Shown: piece after piece, positions 7,946 to 16,835 of the stretch | How the letters are laid out: every line of letters begins with the position of its first letter | Numbering within the stretch: position 1 is the stretch's first letter | From: SAR202 cluster bacterium | Lineage (GTDB): Bacteria > Chloroflexota > Dehalococcoidia > Lucifugimonadales > OSU-TB39 | Reading direction: 5' to 3' | Length of the DNA: 64,000 bases | Assembly (NCBI GenBank): GCA_009392195.1 | Contig: VFGY01000016.1 | Location: forward strand, 123,025-187,024 | The notes under the pieces: generated by a model | The model's database searches: none | Seen by the model: only the letters and a program-made list of their open reading frames with translations | What the model was told of the DNA's origin: nothing | Position numbers and translations under genes: made by a program

Positions 7946-9892
7946 ATGAGTTTTAATATTGAATCTACAATTTGGGCAATATTCTTTATCCCTGTAATTT
8001 CTTTCATTTTATGTGTGTTTAAATTTAAGATTGGTCAAATGAGGCTTGCAGGTGTGATAACTGCTTTTAGTATAGGTTTGAGCTTTGCCCTTTCGATATA
8101 TGCATTTATTAAAGTTTTGTCTGATACTGCAGTTATTTCTGAACGATTAACGTCATTTTCTTGGATTGTTATTGGTTCATTCGATGTGACATTTGGAATT
8201 ATACTGGACCCATTAACCGTTTCAATGTTGGTTGTTGTAACATTCGTCAGTTTATTAGTGCAGGTCTATTCGATTTCATATATGAGTCATGATTCTGGAT
8301 ATTCACGTTACTTTGCTTATATGTCACTATTTACGGCTTCAATGATAGGGCTTGTAATTGCTTCCAATATCATCCAATTATTTATTTTTTGGGAACTTGT
8401 TGGGCTTTGCTCATATTTACTTATAGGATTTTGGTTTACCAAGCCTAGTGCTGCATCTGCGGCTAAGAAAGCATTTCTTGTAACTCGTATAGGTGATTTT
8501 GGATTTTTGCTAGCTATATTGTATTTGATATTTAATACAGATGGGGTTTCGCAGTTTGGAAATTCATTATCTATTGTTGATCTAGGTGGAAATATTGGTG
8601 AAGCTGTCAAACTGGGATTAATAGCTCCAACAGCTGTTACTTGGATTGCTGTTGGTATTTTTGCCGGTGCTGTTGGAAAATCGGGGCAATTTCCTTTACA
8701 TGTTTGGTTGCCAGATGCGATGGAAGGTCCAACTCCTGTTAGTGCTTTAATACATGCAGCCACTATGGTTGCAGCTGGTGTGTTTTTAGTCGCTAGATTT
8801 TTCCCTTTGTTTTCCTCATCAGCTACAGCAATGTCGATAGTGGCATTAATTGGTGGTGTCACGGCTCTTTTAGCAGCGATTTTGGCGCTAGTAATGGTTG
8901 ATATTAAAAAGGTATTGGCTTATTCAACTGTCAGTCAGCTTGGATATATGATGTTGGCTTTAGGAGTAGGAGCTTATGGACCAGCTATATTCCATTTAGT
9001 GACCCACGCATTTTTCAAATCTCTTTTATTTTTGGGAGCTGGTAGCGTAAATCATGCAACTGATACGTATGACATGAATGATATGGGTGGATTGCGAAAA
9101 AGTATGCCCAAGACTCATATTACGTTTATTGTAGGGGCCTTTAGTTTAATTGGAATATTTCCATTGTCTGGATTTTGGAGCAAAGATGAAATTTTGGCTT
9201 ATGCGTTAGATGCTGGTACAGGTATAAGTATGATTGTTTTCATATTGGGGGCAGCTGCAGCTATAGCTACGGCGTGCTATGTGACAAGGATGATGTGGAT
9301 GACGTTTTGGAAGCCGGAATCCAAGAATATCGTTGAGAAGGACGAACCTGTTCACGAATCCCCAAATTTAATGTTGCTTCCTTTGTATATTTTGAGTTTT
9401 ATAAGTATTGGTGTTGGTTTTTTACTAAACCCACCAATTTCATTAGGGTTAGTTAAAAAACACTGGTTTAATTCATTTTTATATTCCGATGGCCATCATG
9501 CTGAATTTAATGTGATATTAGCTATATGCTTATTAATTGTATCTATTTTGACCGTTGTAATCACACTTTGGTTTTATAGCAATTCCGTAAATCAAATTTT
9601 AAGTGGTAGAGTTTATAATCGATTACATTCGTTTATTTTTAATAAATATTATTTCGACTATCTGTATGAAAAAATTGTCGTGTTCAGAATATTCTACGGT
9701 GTTATTTGTAACTTCACTGATTGGTTTGATCGTAACGTAGTTGATGGATTTACTACTTTAACTAGTCGAATAACTTTTCAAACAGGGACGATTTTAGGAT
9801 TGATACAAAGCGGACAAACACAGCTTTATGCTGTATTTATGGTCGTCGGATTTTTGGTTCTTATTTTATGGTATTTAGTCGGCGCTGGTTAA
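7946..9892 (+). CDS. nuoL: NADH-quinone oxidoreductase subunit L
   Basis: NuoL, 648 residues, the distal antiporter-like proton-pumping subunit with about 16 transmembrane helices and the long lateral helix at its C-terminus. Conserved parts include FWELVGLCSYLLIGFW near residue 142 (helix 5 glutamate), GKSGQFPLHVWLPDAMEGPTP in parts near 245 (helix 7-8 lysine and histidine), LIHAATMVAAGVF and KKVLAYSTVSQLGYM. The C-terminal portion YFDYLYEKIV matches the lateral-helix anchoring region. It lies 3 bp after the small DUF2007-like gene. Confidence 0.97.
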   Translation: MSFNIESTIWAIFFIPVISFILCVFKFKIGQMRLAGVITAFSIGLSFALSIYAFIKVLSDTAVISERLTSFSWIVIGSFDVTFGIILDPLTVSMLVVVTFVSLLVQVYSISYMSHDSGYSRYFAYMSLFTASMIGLVIASNIIQLFIFWELVGLCSYLLIGFWFTKPSAASAAKKAFLVTRIGDFGFLLAILYLIFNTDGVSQFGNSLSIVDLGGNIGEAVKLGLIAPTAVTWIAVGIFAGAVGKSGQFPLHVWLPDAMEGPTPVSALIHAATMVAAGVFLVARFFPLFSSSATAMSIVALIGGVTALLAAILALVMVDIKKVLAYSTVSQLGYMMLALGVGAYGPAIFHLVTHAFFKSLLFLGAGSVNHATDTYDMNDMGGLRKSMPKTHITFIVGAFSLIGIFPLSGFWSKDEILAYALDAGTGISMIVFILGAAAAIATACYVTRMMWMTFWKPESKNIVEKDEPVHESPNLMLLPLYILSFISIGVGFLLNPPISLGLVKKHWFNSFLYSDGHHAEFNVILAICLLIVSILTVVITLWFYSNSVNQILSGRVYNRLHSFIFNKYYFDYLYEKIVVFRIFYGVICNFTDWFDRNVVDGFTTLTSRITFQTGTILGLIQSGQTQLYAVFMVVGFLVLILWYLVGAG

Positions 9893-9935
9893 TTTAATAA
9901 AAACATGAAACAGATATTAGGATTTAAAAGATAAA

Positions 9936-11450
9936 TTGGAAAATATACCTATATTATCGATGATTGTATTTGCGCCTTTTGTTGGCGCAGCGGTTATTGC
10001 TTTATTTATTCGTAATCATAACAAAGTGCGGATTTGGAGTTTGTGTTTTGTATTATTTGAACTGTTATTATGTTTAATCGCATTTTTTTCATATGAAAGA
10101 TTGCATCCAGAGCAATTTCAGCTGGTAGATAAAGGCGATAATTGGATTTCATTTTCTAAATATACCCTTTCGTATCATCTAGGAGTTGATGGAATCAGCT
10201 TACCTTTAGTGTTACTAAATGGAATATTAGGTATCGTCGCTGTGATGGCTTCATGGAAGATAGAATATAAGGTTCCAAAATACTTTGCTCTTTTACTAGT
10301 TTTGCAGGGAGCGGTTATGGGAGTTTTTACTTCCCTTGATTTAATTCTGTTCTTCATTTTTTGGGAAATAGAATTGGTCCCTATGTATTTCCTTATCTCT
10401 CAGTGGGGAAGTGGAAGGAAAGAATATTCAGCAATGAAGTTCTTAATTTTCACATTTTTAGGTAGCGCATTCATGTTTGTTGGTATTATCGCTGTAGCGT
10501 TGAGCGTTGGAAGTTTCAATATTGATGGGCTAGCTGAGTTAATCAGAAATAGTGATGTTGTCTTTATAATACCGCAAACCGTTATTTTCGGCTTGTTATT
10601 TGTAGGGTTTGCTGTAAAACTGCCTGTTTGGCCAATACACACTTGGTTGCCTGATGCACACACCGATGCTCCAACTGCTGCTAGCGTGATGTTAGCTGGT
10701 GTTTTATTGAAGATGGGCGGGTATGGAATCTTAAGACTTTGTGTTTCTTTATTCCCTGAAGTTATGTTTGACGGAGCTGGACATATACTCATCGTTGCTG
10801 GAGTGATTAACGTAATATATGGCGCAATGATTACGTTGAGGCAAACTGATTTAAAACGTTTGATAGCGTTTAGTAGTATAAGCCATATGGGATTGGTTCT
10901 TATAGGGATAGCTTCTTTAAATGTGAATTCATCTCATATTGGTTTAACAGGAGCTTCAATGCAAATGTTCACTCATGGTACTATAACAGGCTTAATGTTT
11001 TTGGTTGTAGGTTTTATTTATGAAAAAACTCACACCAGATATATACCAGACTTAGGTGGTTTGGCTATAAAGATGCCAATGATATCAATTGTGTTTATAA
11101 TTGCTGGGTTAGCTTCACTTGGGTTACCTGGAACAAGTGGGTTTGTGTCTGAATTGTTAGTATTTGTTGGTACTTTCCCTATTTGGCAATGGTATACGGT
11201 GATAGCTGCTTTTGGGATTGTTATAACAGCTGGTTATATTTTATGGATGATTGAACGTACTTTATTTAGAGAGCCGAGAGAAAGATTTTCTGATATCAAA
11301 GATGCTAGTCGCTTTGAGATGATACCTATGCTACTTTTACTTTTTGTAATAATAGGAGTAGGAATTTATCCTTCGATCATAAGTGATTTGTTTAAAGATG
11401 CTTCAATTCAAATAATGCAGAATGCAATTAATTCTGTGCAAGTGAATTGA
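9936..11450 (+). CDS. nuoM: NADH-quinone oxidoreductase subunit M
   Basis: NuoM, 504 residues, the second antiporter-like proton channel, about 14 helices. Seen are YHLGVDGISLPLVLLNG near residue 78, FFIFWEIELVPMYFLISQWG near 138 (helix 5 glutamate), KLPVWPIHTWLPDAHTDAPT near 228, and KRLIAFSSISHMGLV near 305. The start is TTG at 9936; the leader between nuoL and this start is 43 bp, the longest gap in the second half of the operon. The C-terminus reaches the nuoN start region. Confidence 0.96.
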   Translation: MENIPILSMIVFAPFVGAAVIALFIRNHNKVRIWSLCFVLFELLLCLIAFFSYERLHPEQFQLVDKGDNWISFSKYTLSYHLGVDGISLPLVLLNGILGIVAVMASWKIEYKVPKYFALLLVLQGAVMGVFTSLDLILFFIFWEIELVPMYFLISQWGSGRKEYSAMKFLIFTFLGSAFMFVGIIAVALSVGSFNIDGLAELIRNSDVVFIIPQTVIFGLLFVGFAVKLPVWPIHTWLPDAHTDAPTAASVMLAGVLLKMGGYGILRLCVSLFPEVMFDGAGHILIVAGVINVIYGAMITLRQTDLKRLIAFSSISHMGLVLIGIASLNVNSSHIGLTGASMQMFTHGTITGLMFLVVGFIYEKTHTRYIPDLGGLAIKMPMISIVFIIAGLASLGLPGTSGFVSELLVFVGTFPIWQWYTVIAAFGIVITAGYILWMIERTLFREPRERFSDIKDASRFEMIPMLLLLFVIIGVGIYPSIISDLFKDASIQIMQNAINSVQVN

Positions 11451-11467
11451 TTGGTGAAAAATATATT

Positions 11468-13006
11468 ATGAGTATCCAAAACATACAATTTATAACTCCT
11501 GAAATAGTCATAATTGTTTTGGCTTTAGCGCTGTTGCTGGTTGATTTGCTATTGAAAGATGAACAATATGTTTCTTTTACATTTAGCGTTTCAAAGTTGT
11601 TGACGTGTATTTTGGTAATAGGATTATTGGTTGTTTTGGGACTGATAAGCACTTTATGGTTAGGTTTGGATTGTAAAGCTAATTATTTTGCTATGTCTTG
11701 GATGACTTGTAATGAAAATACTGTGTTATCTGCGAACTTCAAATATTTGACTATAGATAAATTTAGCTTGATGGCTAAATTTCTTTTAGTCTCGACCACG
11801 ATTCTTGTTGGTATTGTATCGAGCGAGTATTTTTCCAAATCCTTTAAATTCAAAGGGGAATATTATTCTCTACTTTTGTTTTCACTTTTAGGAATGATGC
11901 TGCTAGTATCTTCAACTGAAATGATAACCCTATACGTTGCTTTAGAGTTATCCACTTTGCCTTTAATTGCTTTATCTGCTATTACACGTAGTAATAGTGG
12001 GCTAGAAGCAAGTTTGAAATTCATTATTCTAAGTGCGGTGAGCTCGGCCTTTTTGTTGTATGGATTGGTTATGCTTTATGGTTTAACTGGTACCACAGAT
12101 TTGGCAAACATCAATAATGCCGTAAACCTTCAATCATCAATAAGCAACATGATGTTGTTAGCTATAATACTTGTTGTTGTTGGGTTTGGGTTCAAATTGA
12201 CAGCCGTTCCGTTTCATATGTGGACTCCGGATGTTTACCAAGGTTCACCTTTGCCGATAACTATATTTTTGTCCATAGCTAGTAAAATAGCTGCAATAAC
12301 TGTAGCGATACGCTTATTTCATGACAACTTATCTGTTTTATCGGATGATTGGGTGAAAGCAATTTTTGTGTTAGCTGTGGCTTCAATGAGTTTAGGTAAT
12401 CTTGTGGCCCTAACTCAAAATAACGTTAAAAGGATGTTGGCATATAGTAGTATCGCTCATAGTGGATATATGTTGATTGGTTTAGCATTATTGCCTACTG
12501 CTTCAAATACTTTAGGAACTGGCGGGTCTGCGATAATTTTTTATCTCGTAGGTTACGCTTTGATGAACCTCGCTGCATTCTCAATAATATACATAGTAAA
12601 AAGTAAAACAGGAGATTATAATATTGGGTCATTTCAAGGATTTGGATATGCTTCACCTATATTAGGAATATCGCTAACTATAGCTTTGATTTCTTTGATA
12701 GGTCTTCCACCTTCTGTAGGATTTATGGGTAAGTTTTATTTGTTTACTGTGGCTATAGACCACGGAATGACATGGTTAGTTGTAATTGGAGTCATTAATA
12801 GCGTTGTTTCTGCTTATTACTATCTAAGGATTGTAAAATCTTTATATAGCAACAAACAACAAAATTATAACAACATACCAATTAAGAAGGGGATATCGGT
12901 AGTAGCTATATTGTGCACTATTGGGATCATTGTGTTAGGAGTATATCCGGGTTATTTCATAGGGTTGGCAGAAGAGGCAATCAAGGTGCTTTTACCTCCA
13001 GTATAG
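11468..13006 (+). CDS. nuoN: NADH-quinone oxidoreductase subunit N
   Basis: NuoN, about 512 residues, the third antiporter-like subunit, with roughly 14 helices. Typical parts are the N-terminal ITPEIVIIVLALALLLVDLL, YVALELSTLPLIALSA near residue 160, FKLTAVPFHMWTPDVYQGSP near 243, KRMLAYSSIAHSGYM near 330 and LPPSVGFMGKFYLF. I use the ATG at 11468, which gives the usual family N-terminus; a TTG at 11447, overlapping the nuoM stop as TTGA, would add seven residues and is the alternative by translational coupling. This is the last nuo gene. Confidence 0.95.
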   Translation: MSIQNIQFITPEIVIIVLALALLLVDLLLKDEQYVSFTFSVSKLLTCILVIGLLVVLGLISTLWLGLDCKANYFAMSWMTCNENTVLSANFKYLTIDKFSLMAKFLLVSTTILVGIVSSEYFSKSFKFKGEYYSLLLFSLLGMMLLVSSTEMITLYVALELSTLPLIALSAITRSNSGLEASLKFIILSAVSSAFLLYGLVMLYGLTGTTDLANINNAVNLQSSISNMMLLAIILVVVGFGFKLTAVPFHMWTPDVYQGSPLPITIFLSIASKIAAITVAIRLFHDNLSVLSDDWVKAIFVLAVASMSLGNLVALTQNNVKRMLAYSSIAHSGYMLIGLALLPTASNTLGTGGSAIIFYLVGYALMNLAAFSIIYIVKSKTGDYNIGSFQGFGYASPILGISLTIALISLIGLPPSVGFMGKFYLFTVAIDHGMTWLVVIGVINSVVSAYYYLRIVKSLYSNKQQNYNNIPIKKGISVVAILCTIGIIVLGVYPGYFIGLAEEAIKVLLPPV

Positions 13007-13034
13007 TAACTGGTTTAATTAGTTAAACCTTCAA

Positions 13035-13064
13035 TTGACAATTTTTGTAGCACCTTGCTAGACT
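13035..13064 (+). promoter_or_regulatory. Candidate promoter for nadK and following genes
   Basis: A consensus TTGACA at 13035-13040 and TAGACT at 13059-13064 with an 18-bp spacer. It lies between nuoN and nadK and overlaps the left arm of a terminator-like hairpin. The same hexamer pair with a 17-bp spacer occurs at 63473-63501. Confidence 0.45.
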
Positions 13065-13085
13065 GAGTTTTTAATCTAGCTTTTT
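13057..13085 (+). terminator. Terminator-like hairpin after nuoN
   Basis: GCTAGA at 13057-13062 pairs with TCTAGC at 13075-13080 (12-nt loop), followed directly by five T. The stem is short and half A/T, so it is a weak intrinsic terminator at best. It would end the nuo transcript just before nadK. Confidence 0.45.
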
Positions 13086-13105
13086 GGTGAAGAGAATTAA
13101 TTCGA

Positions 13106-13933
13106 ATGGTTTCTGAAAATCTTATAGGGTTTATTTATAAAGAGAATTCTTCCGAGGCAATGGAACTTGTAGGTTCAATTATTGAAGATTTTGGTTTAGA
13201 AAATAAATCTTGGGTATTAAGTTCGCCTGAACTCCGAGAAGATGATCCAATGTTAAATGAAACCGCTTTGATTATCGTTGCTGGAGGAGATGGTACTATA
13301 CTTAAAATAGCAGGAATTTCAGCTGTACATAGCATACCGATTGTTGGGATAAACCTAGGTAGGGTAGGTTTTATGACGGAGATAGAACCTGAGGAAATTA
13401 AATCTAAACTTAGTAAATATTTAGCTCTTGAAACAAGATTAGAAAAGAGGATGATGCTGAAAGTTAATATTTCTGGAATCAAAAAATCTGGATTTCATGC
13501 CTTGAATGATGTGGTGATTTCTCATTCCGTTGTTGGCAATTTGATTGATCTATCTATTAAAGTAGATGATGTTTTTATAGATAAATATAGGGCTGATGGA
13601 GTGATAATTGCTTCTCCTACCGGAAGTACTGCTTATTCATTTTCGGCCGGAGGTCCAATAATTTTCCCTGAAGCCAAAAACATTCTGATTCAACCTTTGG
13701 TGCCACATATGAAAATTGGTAGAGCTATGGTGATTTCTGCAGGATCCAGAGTTGAGGTTGGTATAGAAAATGCAAATCAAGCTATTATGACTGTAGATGG
13801 AAAGCAATATGAAACTCCAATTACTCAAAATAACTTGGTGACTGTTTCACAAAGTCCTTATGTGGCTACTTTTTTGAGGGAAAAAGATCCAAAAGCATTT
13901 TACAAGGATTTATTTGAATTTTTGTCAAATTGA
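13106..13933 (+). CDS. nadK: NAD kinase
   Basis: ATP- or polyphosphate-dependent NAD kinase, 275 residues, makes NADP from NAD in the cytoplasm. The catalytic GGDGT is at residues 60-64 (VAGGDGTILK), followed by GINLGRVGFMTE near 92 and the substrate-binding segment YRADGVIIASPTGSTAYSF with SAGGPI near 155-180. Length and domain order are those of ordinary bacterial NAD kinases. It is downstream of the nuo operon with its own candidate promoter and is followed after 26 bp by a Nudix hydrolase, a pairing that makes sense for pyridine-nucleotide turnover. Confidence 0.96.
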   Translation: MVSENLIGFIYKENSSEAMELVGSIIEDFGLENKSWVLSSPELREDDPMLNETALIIVAGGDGTILKIAGISAVHSIPIVGINLGRVGFMTEIEPEEIKSKLSKYLALETRLEKRMMLKVNISGIKKSGFHALNDVVISHSVVGNLIDLSIKVDDVFIDKYRADGVIIASPTGSTAYSFSAGGPIIFPEAKNILIQPLVPHMKIGRAMVISAGSRVEVGIENANQAIMTVDGKQYETPITQNNLVTVSQSPYVATFLREKDPKAFYKDLFEFLSN

Positions 13934-13959
13934 CTTTGTTTTAAAACAAACTATAAAAA

Positions 13960-14499
13960 ATGACTGAAAATAATCATTTTGAAATTATAAAAACGGACGA
14001 AGTTTACAAAGGACATGCCTTTTCCGTAGACGTAGATGAGTTACGCTCAAAATCAGGGTTGGTTTTTGAAAGATCGGTTGTGAAACATTCTCATTCTATA
14101 GTGGTTCTTCCTTTAGATTTTGAAGATAATGTAGTTTTGGTGAGGCAATATAGACATCCTACTGAAACTTATCTTTTAGAAGCCCCTGCAGGTAAATTAG
14201 AAAAAAATGAATCTCCCAACCAATGTGCTCAAAGAGAGTTACAAGAGGAAATAGGCTATAAAGCGTCTAATTTGAAATTATTGACTGAATTTTATGTGAG
14301 TCCTGGATATAGTACTGAGTATATGTATGCTTACCTTGCAACTGGTTTAGAGCCAAGCTCTCTTGAACCTGATTTCGATGAATTTATTGAAGTAGAGCGA
14401 TATCCGATTAGAGATATAAATGAACTGATAAATAAAGGTTTAATAAAAGATTTGAAAACAATTATGTTAATGATGTATGTAGAAAGAAATTCACGATAA
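13960..14499 (+). CDS. Nudix hydrolase (ADP-ribose pyrophosphatase type)
   Basis: A 179-residue Nudix enzyme. The Nudix box is complete at residues 78-100: G, five residues, E, seven residues, REL-QEE-IG (GKLEKNE then QRELQEEIGY). The upstream QYRHP and EAPAGKLE segments are typical of ADP-ribose pyrophosphatases (NudF/YqkG-like), which cleave ADP-ribose to AMP and ribose 5-phosphate. The gene follows NAD kinase by 26 bp on the same strand, consistent with NAD metabolite housekeeping. Substrate is inferred from family resemblance only. Confidence 0.92.
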   Translation: MTENNHFEIIKTDEVYKGHAFSVDVDELRSKSGLVFERSVVKHSHSIVVLPLDFEDNVVLVRQYRHPTETYLLEAPAGKLEKNESPNQCAQRELQEEIGYKASNLKLLTEFYVSPGYSTEYMYAYLATGLEPSSLEPDFDEFIEVERYPIRDINELINKGLIKDLKTIMLMMYVERNSR

Positions 14500-14534
14500 A
14501 TTTCTTAATGATTTTAAAGTAAACTGGGGAAATA

Positions 14535-15890
14535 ATGGATAAATTTAAAGAACTTACAGATCAAGTAGATGAGCATATTGACGAAATTATAGAACTAGAA
14601 CAAGAATTGGTAAAAATAAAATCAGTCAATACTGGTGTAATGCCTACTGGAAATGAAACAGAAGCATGTGAATATATTCGAGAATGGTTGGGGAAATATA
14701 ATATACAATCATCTATTCTTGAATCAGTTCCAGGTCGAGGAAATATAATATCCAACCTACAAGGTGAAAATTCAGTTAATGGTCTTATGTTTATGTCTCA
14801 CACCGATGTTGTGCCTGTGGAAGATGAATCAAAATGGAATTATCCTCCTTTTGGAGGAGTGCTAGAAAATGGGAGGATTTATGGTAGAGGAGCATCTGAT
14901 TGCAAAGGTTTGTTAGTCTCTCAAATGATGGCAATGAGAATACTGAAGACAAACAAAATCAAATTGAAAGAAAATTTGATACTCGTATCAGGTGCAGATG
15001 AAGAACATGGAGGCAGGTATGGTTTTGGCTGGTTGGCTGAAAAGCATCCTGAAAAAATTACTGCTAAATATGCAGTTAATGAAGGGGGAGGAAATGCTGT
15101 AAAAGCAGCAGGCACATCTGCTTATCTTTTAGGAGTCGGTGAAAAAGGTAGGTTGCAAGTTGAAATTTCAATAAAAGGCACGAGTGCTCACGCTTCGATG
15201 CCTTGGCAGGGTGAAAATGCTTTGTTTGTCTTAGGCAAAGTAGTCAAGCGAATTGAAGATTACCAAGCTGAAAGAGATGTATCACTTGACTTTTTTAAAT
15301 ACCTCTCTAATTTGGCAATTGAAGATAATCCAACGATAGATAATATAGATGAAATAATTTCTGGCTTTGAATCGGAAAACAAACACATGGCAACTATGTT
15401 GAAAGCTCAATCACGTATGACTATAACTCCCACAATAGTACATGGAGGAGTTAAATCTAATTCAATTCCAGAATCAATAAATTTGACTTGTGATGTAAGA
15501 ACTTTGCCTCACCAGAATCAAATATATTTGGAGCAAGAGTTGAACAAAATATTGGAGGGTATCGAGGGAGTAGACTATACTATAGATTACATGGCAGTCC
15601 CAAATTCTTCTCCTTATGAGACTCCTTTTATAAATATTTTGAAAGATGTAACGCAAAGAATTGTGGACAGGAATAATTTGCAATGGGTGCCGGCAGTATG
15701 TACGGGGTTTACTGATTCCAGATTTACCCGAAATTTAGGGGTTGAAACTTATGGTTTTATGGGAGCTCATCCTGATGATGACCCTATGCTAACAAATATT
15801 CATGGCACAGATGAATCCGAAAGTGTTCAAACGCTAGTTGTCAGTGCAAAAATAATGCTTGGATTAGCATACGAATTATTGGCGGTTTAG
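14535..15890 (+). CDS. M20 family metallopeptidase/amidohydrolase
   Basis: A 451-residue zinc hydrolase of the M20/ArgE/DapE family (probable dipeptidase or N-acyl-amino-acid deacylase). Metal-site motifs are visible: FMSHTDVVPVE near residue 88 (His, Asp), YGRGASDCKG near 118 (bridging Asp), GADEEHGGRYG near 155 (catalytic Glu-Glu) and the late histidine in TNIHGTDES near 430. A dimerisation domain with SIKGTSAHASMPWQG lies between. GGGGAAA precedes the ATG. No signal peptide, so cytoplasmic. The exact substrate cannot be read from sequence. Confidence 0.92.
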   Translation: MDKFKELTDQVDEHIDEIIELEQELVKIKSVNTGVMPTGNETEACEYIREWLGKYNIQSSILESVPGRGNIISNLQGENSVNGLMFMSHTDVVPVEDESKWNYPPFGGVLENGRIYGRGASDCKGLLVSQMMAMRILKTNKIKLKENLILVSGADEEHGGRYGFGWLAEKHPEKITAKYAVNEGGGNAVKAAGTSAYLLGVGEKGRLQVEISIKGTSAHASMPWQGENALFVLGKVVKRIEDYQAERDVSLDFFKYLSNLAIEDNPTIDNIDEIISGFESENKHMATMLKAQSRMTITPTIVHGGVKSNSIPESINLTCDVRTLPHQNQIYLEQELNKILEGIEGVDYTIDYMAVPNSSPYETPFINILKDVTQRIVDRNNLQWVPAVCTGFTDSRFTRNLGVETYGFMGAHPDDDPMLTNIHGTDESESVQTLVVSAKIMLGLAYELLAV

Positions 15891-15947
15891 GGTGGGTAAA
15901 TAATATTTGTTTTAAGGACTAGTGCTTATTTTTGTGAGACATGATGA

Positions 15948-16820
15948 ATGAATAATATCAAAATATATGAACATCCTAATGTAGAATTCACTAATTTGAT
16001 ATTTGCTTTTTCTGGTTGGTCTGATGCAAATGGTACAGCTACTAAAGCAGTCCAATTTCTCATTGAAAAAACCAAAGCAAAAAAATTTGCTGAAATACAC
16101 GCAGAAAATTTCTACGATTTTAGTATTGTTAGGCCTAATATGAAGTTTGATAAATCCAATAATAGAATACTTGAATGGCCTAAAAACGAATTTTATTATT
16201 CTACGGATGAATCAACGAAAGGGTTAATGTTTTTTTTGGGAGTGGAACCAAATTTGAAATGGAAAACTTTTAGTTCTTCAATATCAACATTTTGTTCTGA
16301 TTTCAAAATAAAAATGATGATTTCACTCGGAGCTTTACTAGATTCAGTTCCTCATACGAGACCAATAAAGATCTCTGGGCGTTTCAGTAATCAACATCTG
16401 AAAGACAGGATGGAATGGTTAGGTGTTAAAGATTCACAATATGAAGGTCCTACTGGAATTAATACGGTACTTATGCAAGAGAGTATCGAAAAAAATGGTC
16501 AACATGTAAGCTTATGGGGACATACTCCGCATTATGTAACATCGAGTACTAACCCTAATGTCACACTAGCTTTGTTAAATAGGGTAATGCATTTAGCAGA
16601 ATTCGAATTGGATGTACAACAATTTATCGATGAAGGGAACCGATTTGTTGATAGAGTGAACGGTGCGATTGAAATACAAGGTGAGATAAAATCTTATGTT
16701 CAAAAATTGGAACAAGCTTATGATTTAGATTTTAGGACTACAACTGATATTCCTAGCTCAGAGACAATGATAGAAGAATTGGAAAAGTTTCTTAATAACC
16801 AAATGCCTAAAAATGAGTAA
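15948..16820 (+). CDS. PAC2 family protein
   Basis: A 290-residue protein with a PAC2 (proteasome assembly chaperone 2-like) domain. The start of the fold is visible in LIFAFSGWSDANGTATKAVQFL near residue 18 (in parts), and SLGALLDSVPHTRPIKISG near 128 is the region around the conserved glycine loop. The final 60 residues look helical. Such proteins are common in Actinobacteriota and Chloroflexota where the role is unproven; the link to proteasomes is by homology. It is convergent with ftsZ, only 15 bp from the ftsZ stop, and is otherwise a single gene. Confidence 0.85.
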   Translation: MNNIKIYEHPNVEFTNLIFAFSGWSDANGTATKAVQFLIEKTKAKKFAEIHAENFYDFSIVRPNMKFDKSNNRILEWPKNEFYYSTDESTKGLMFFLGVEPNLKWKTFSSSISTFCSDFKIKMMISLGALLDSVPHTRPIKISGRFSNQHLKDRMEWLGVKDSQYEGPTGINTVLMQESIEKNGQHVSLWGHTPHYVTSSTNPNVTLALLNRVMHLAEFELDVQQFIDEGNRFVDRVNGAIEIQGEIKSYVQKLEQAYDLDFRTTTDIPSSETMIEELEKFLNNQMPKNE

Positions 16821-16835
16821 AAAACATCACTCGGT

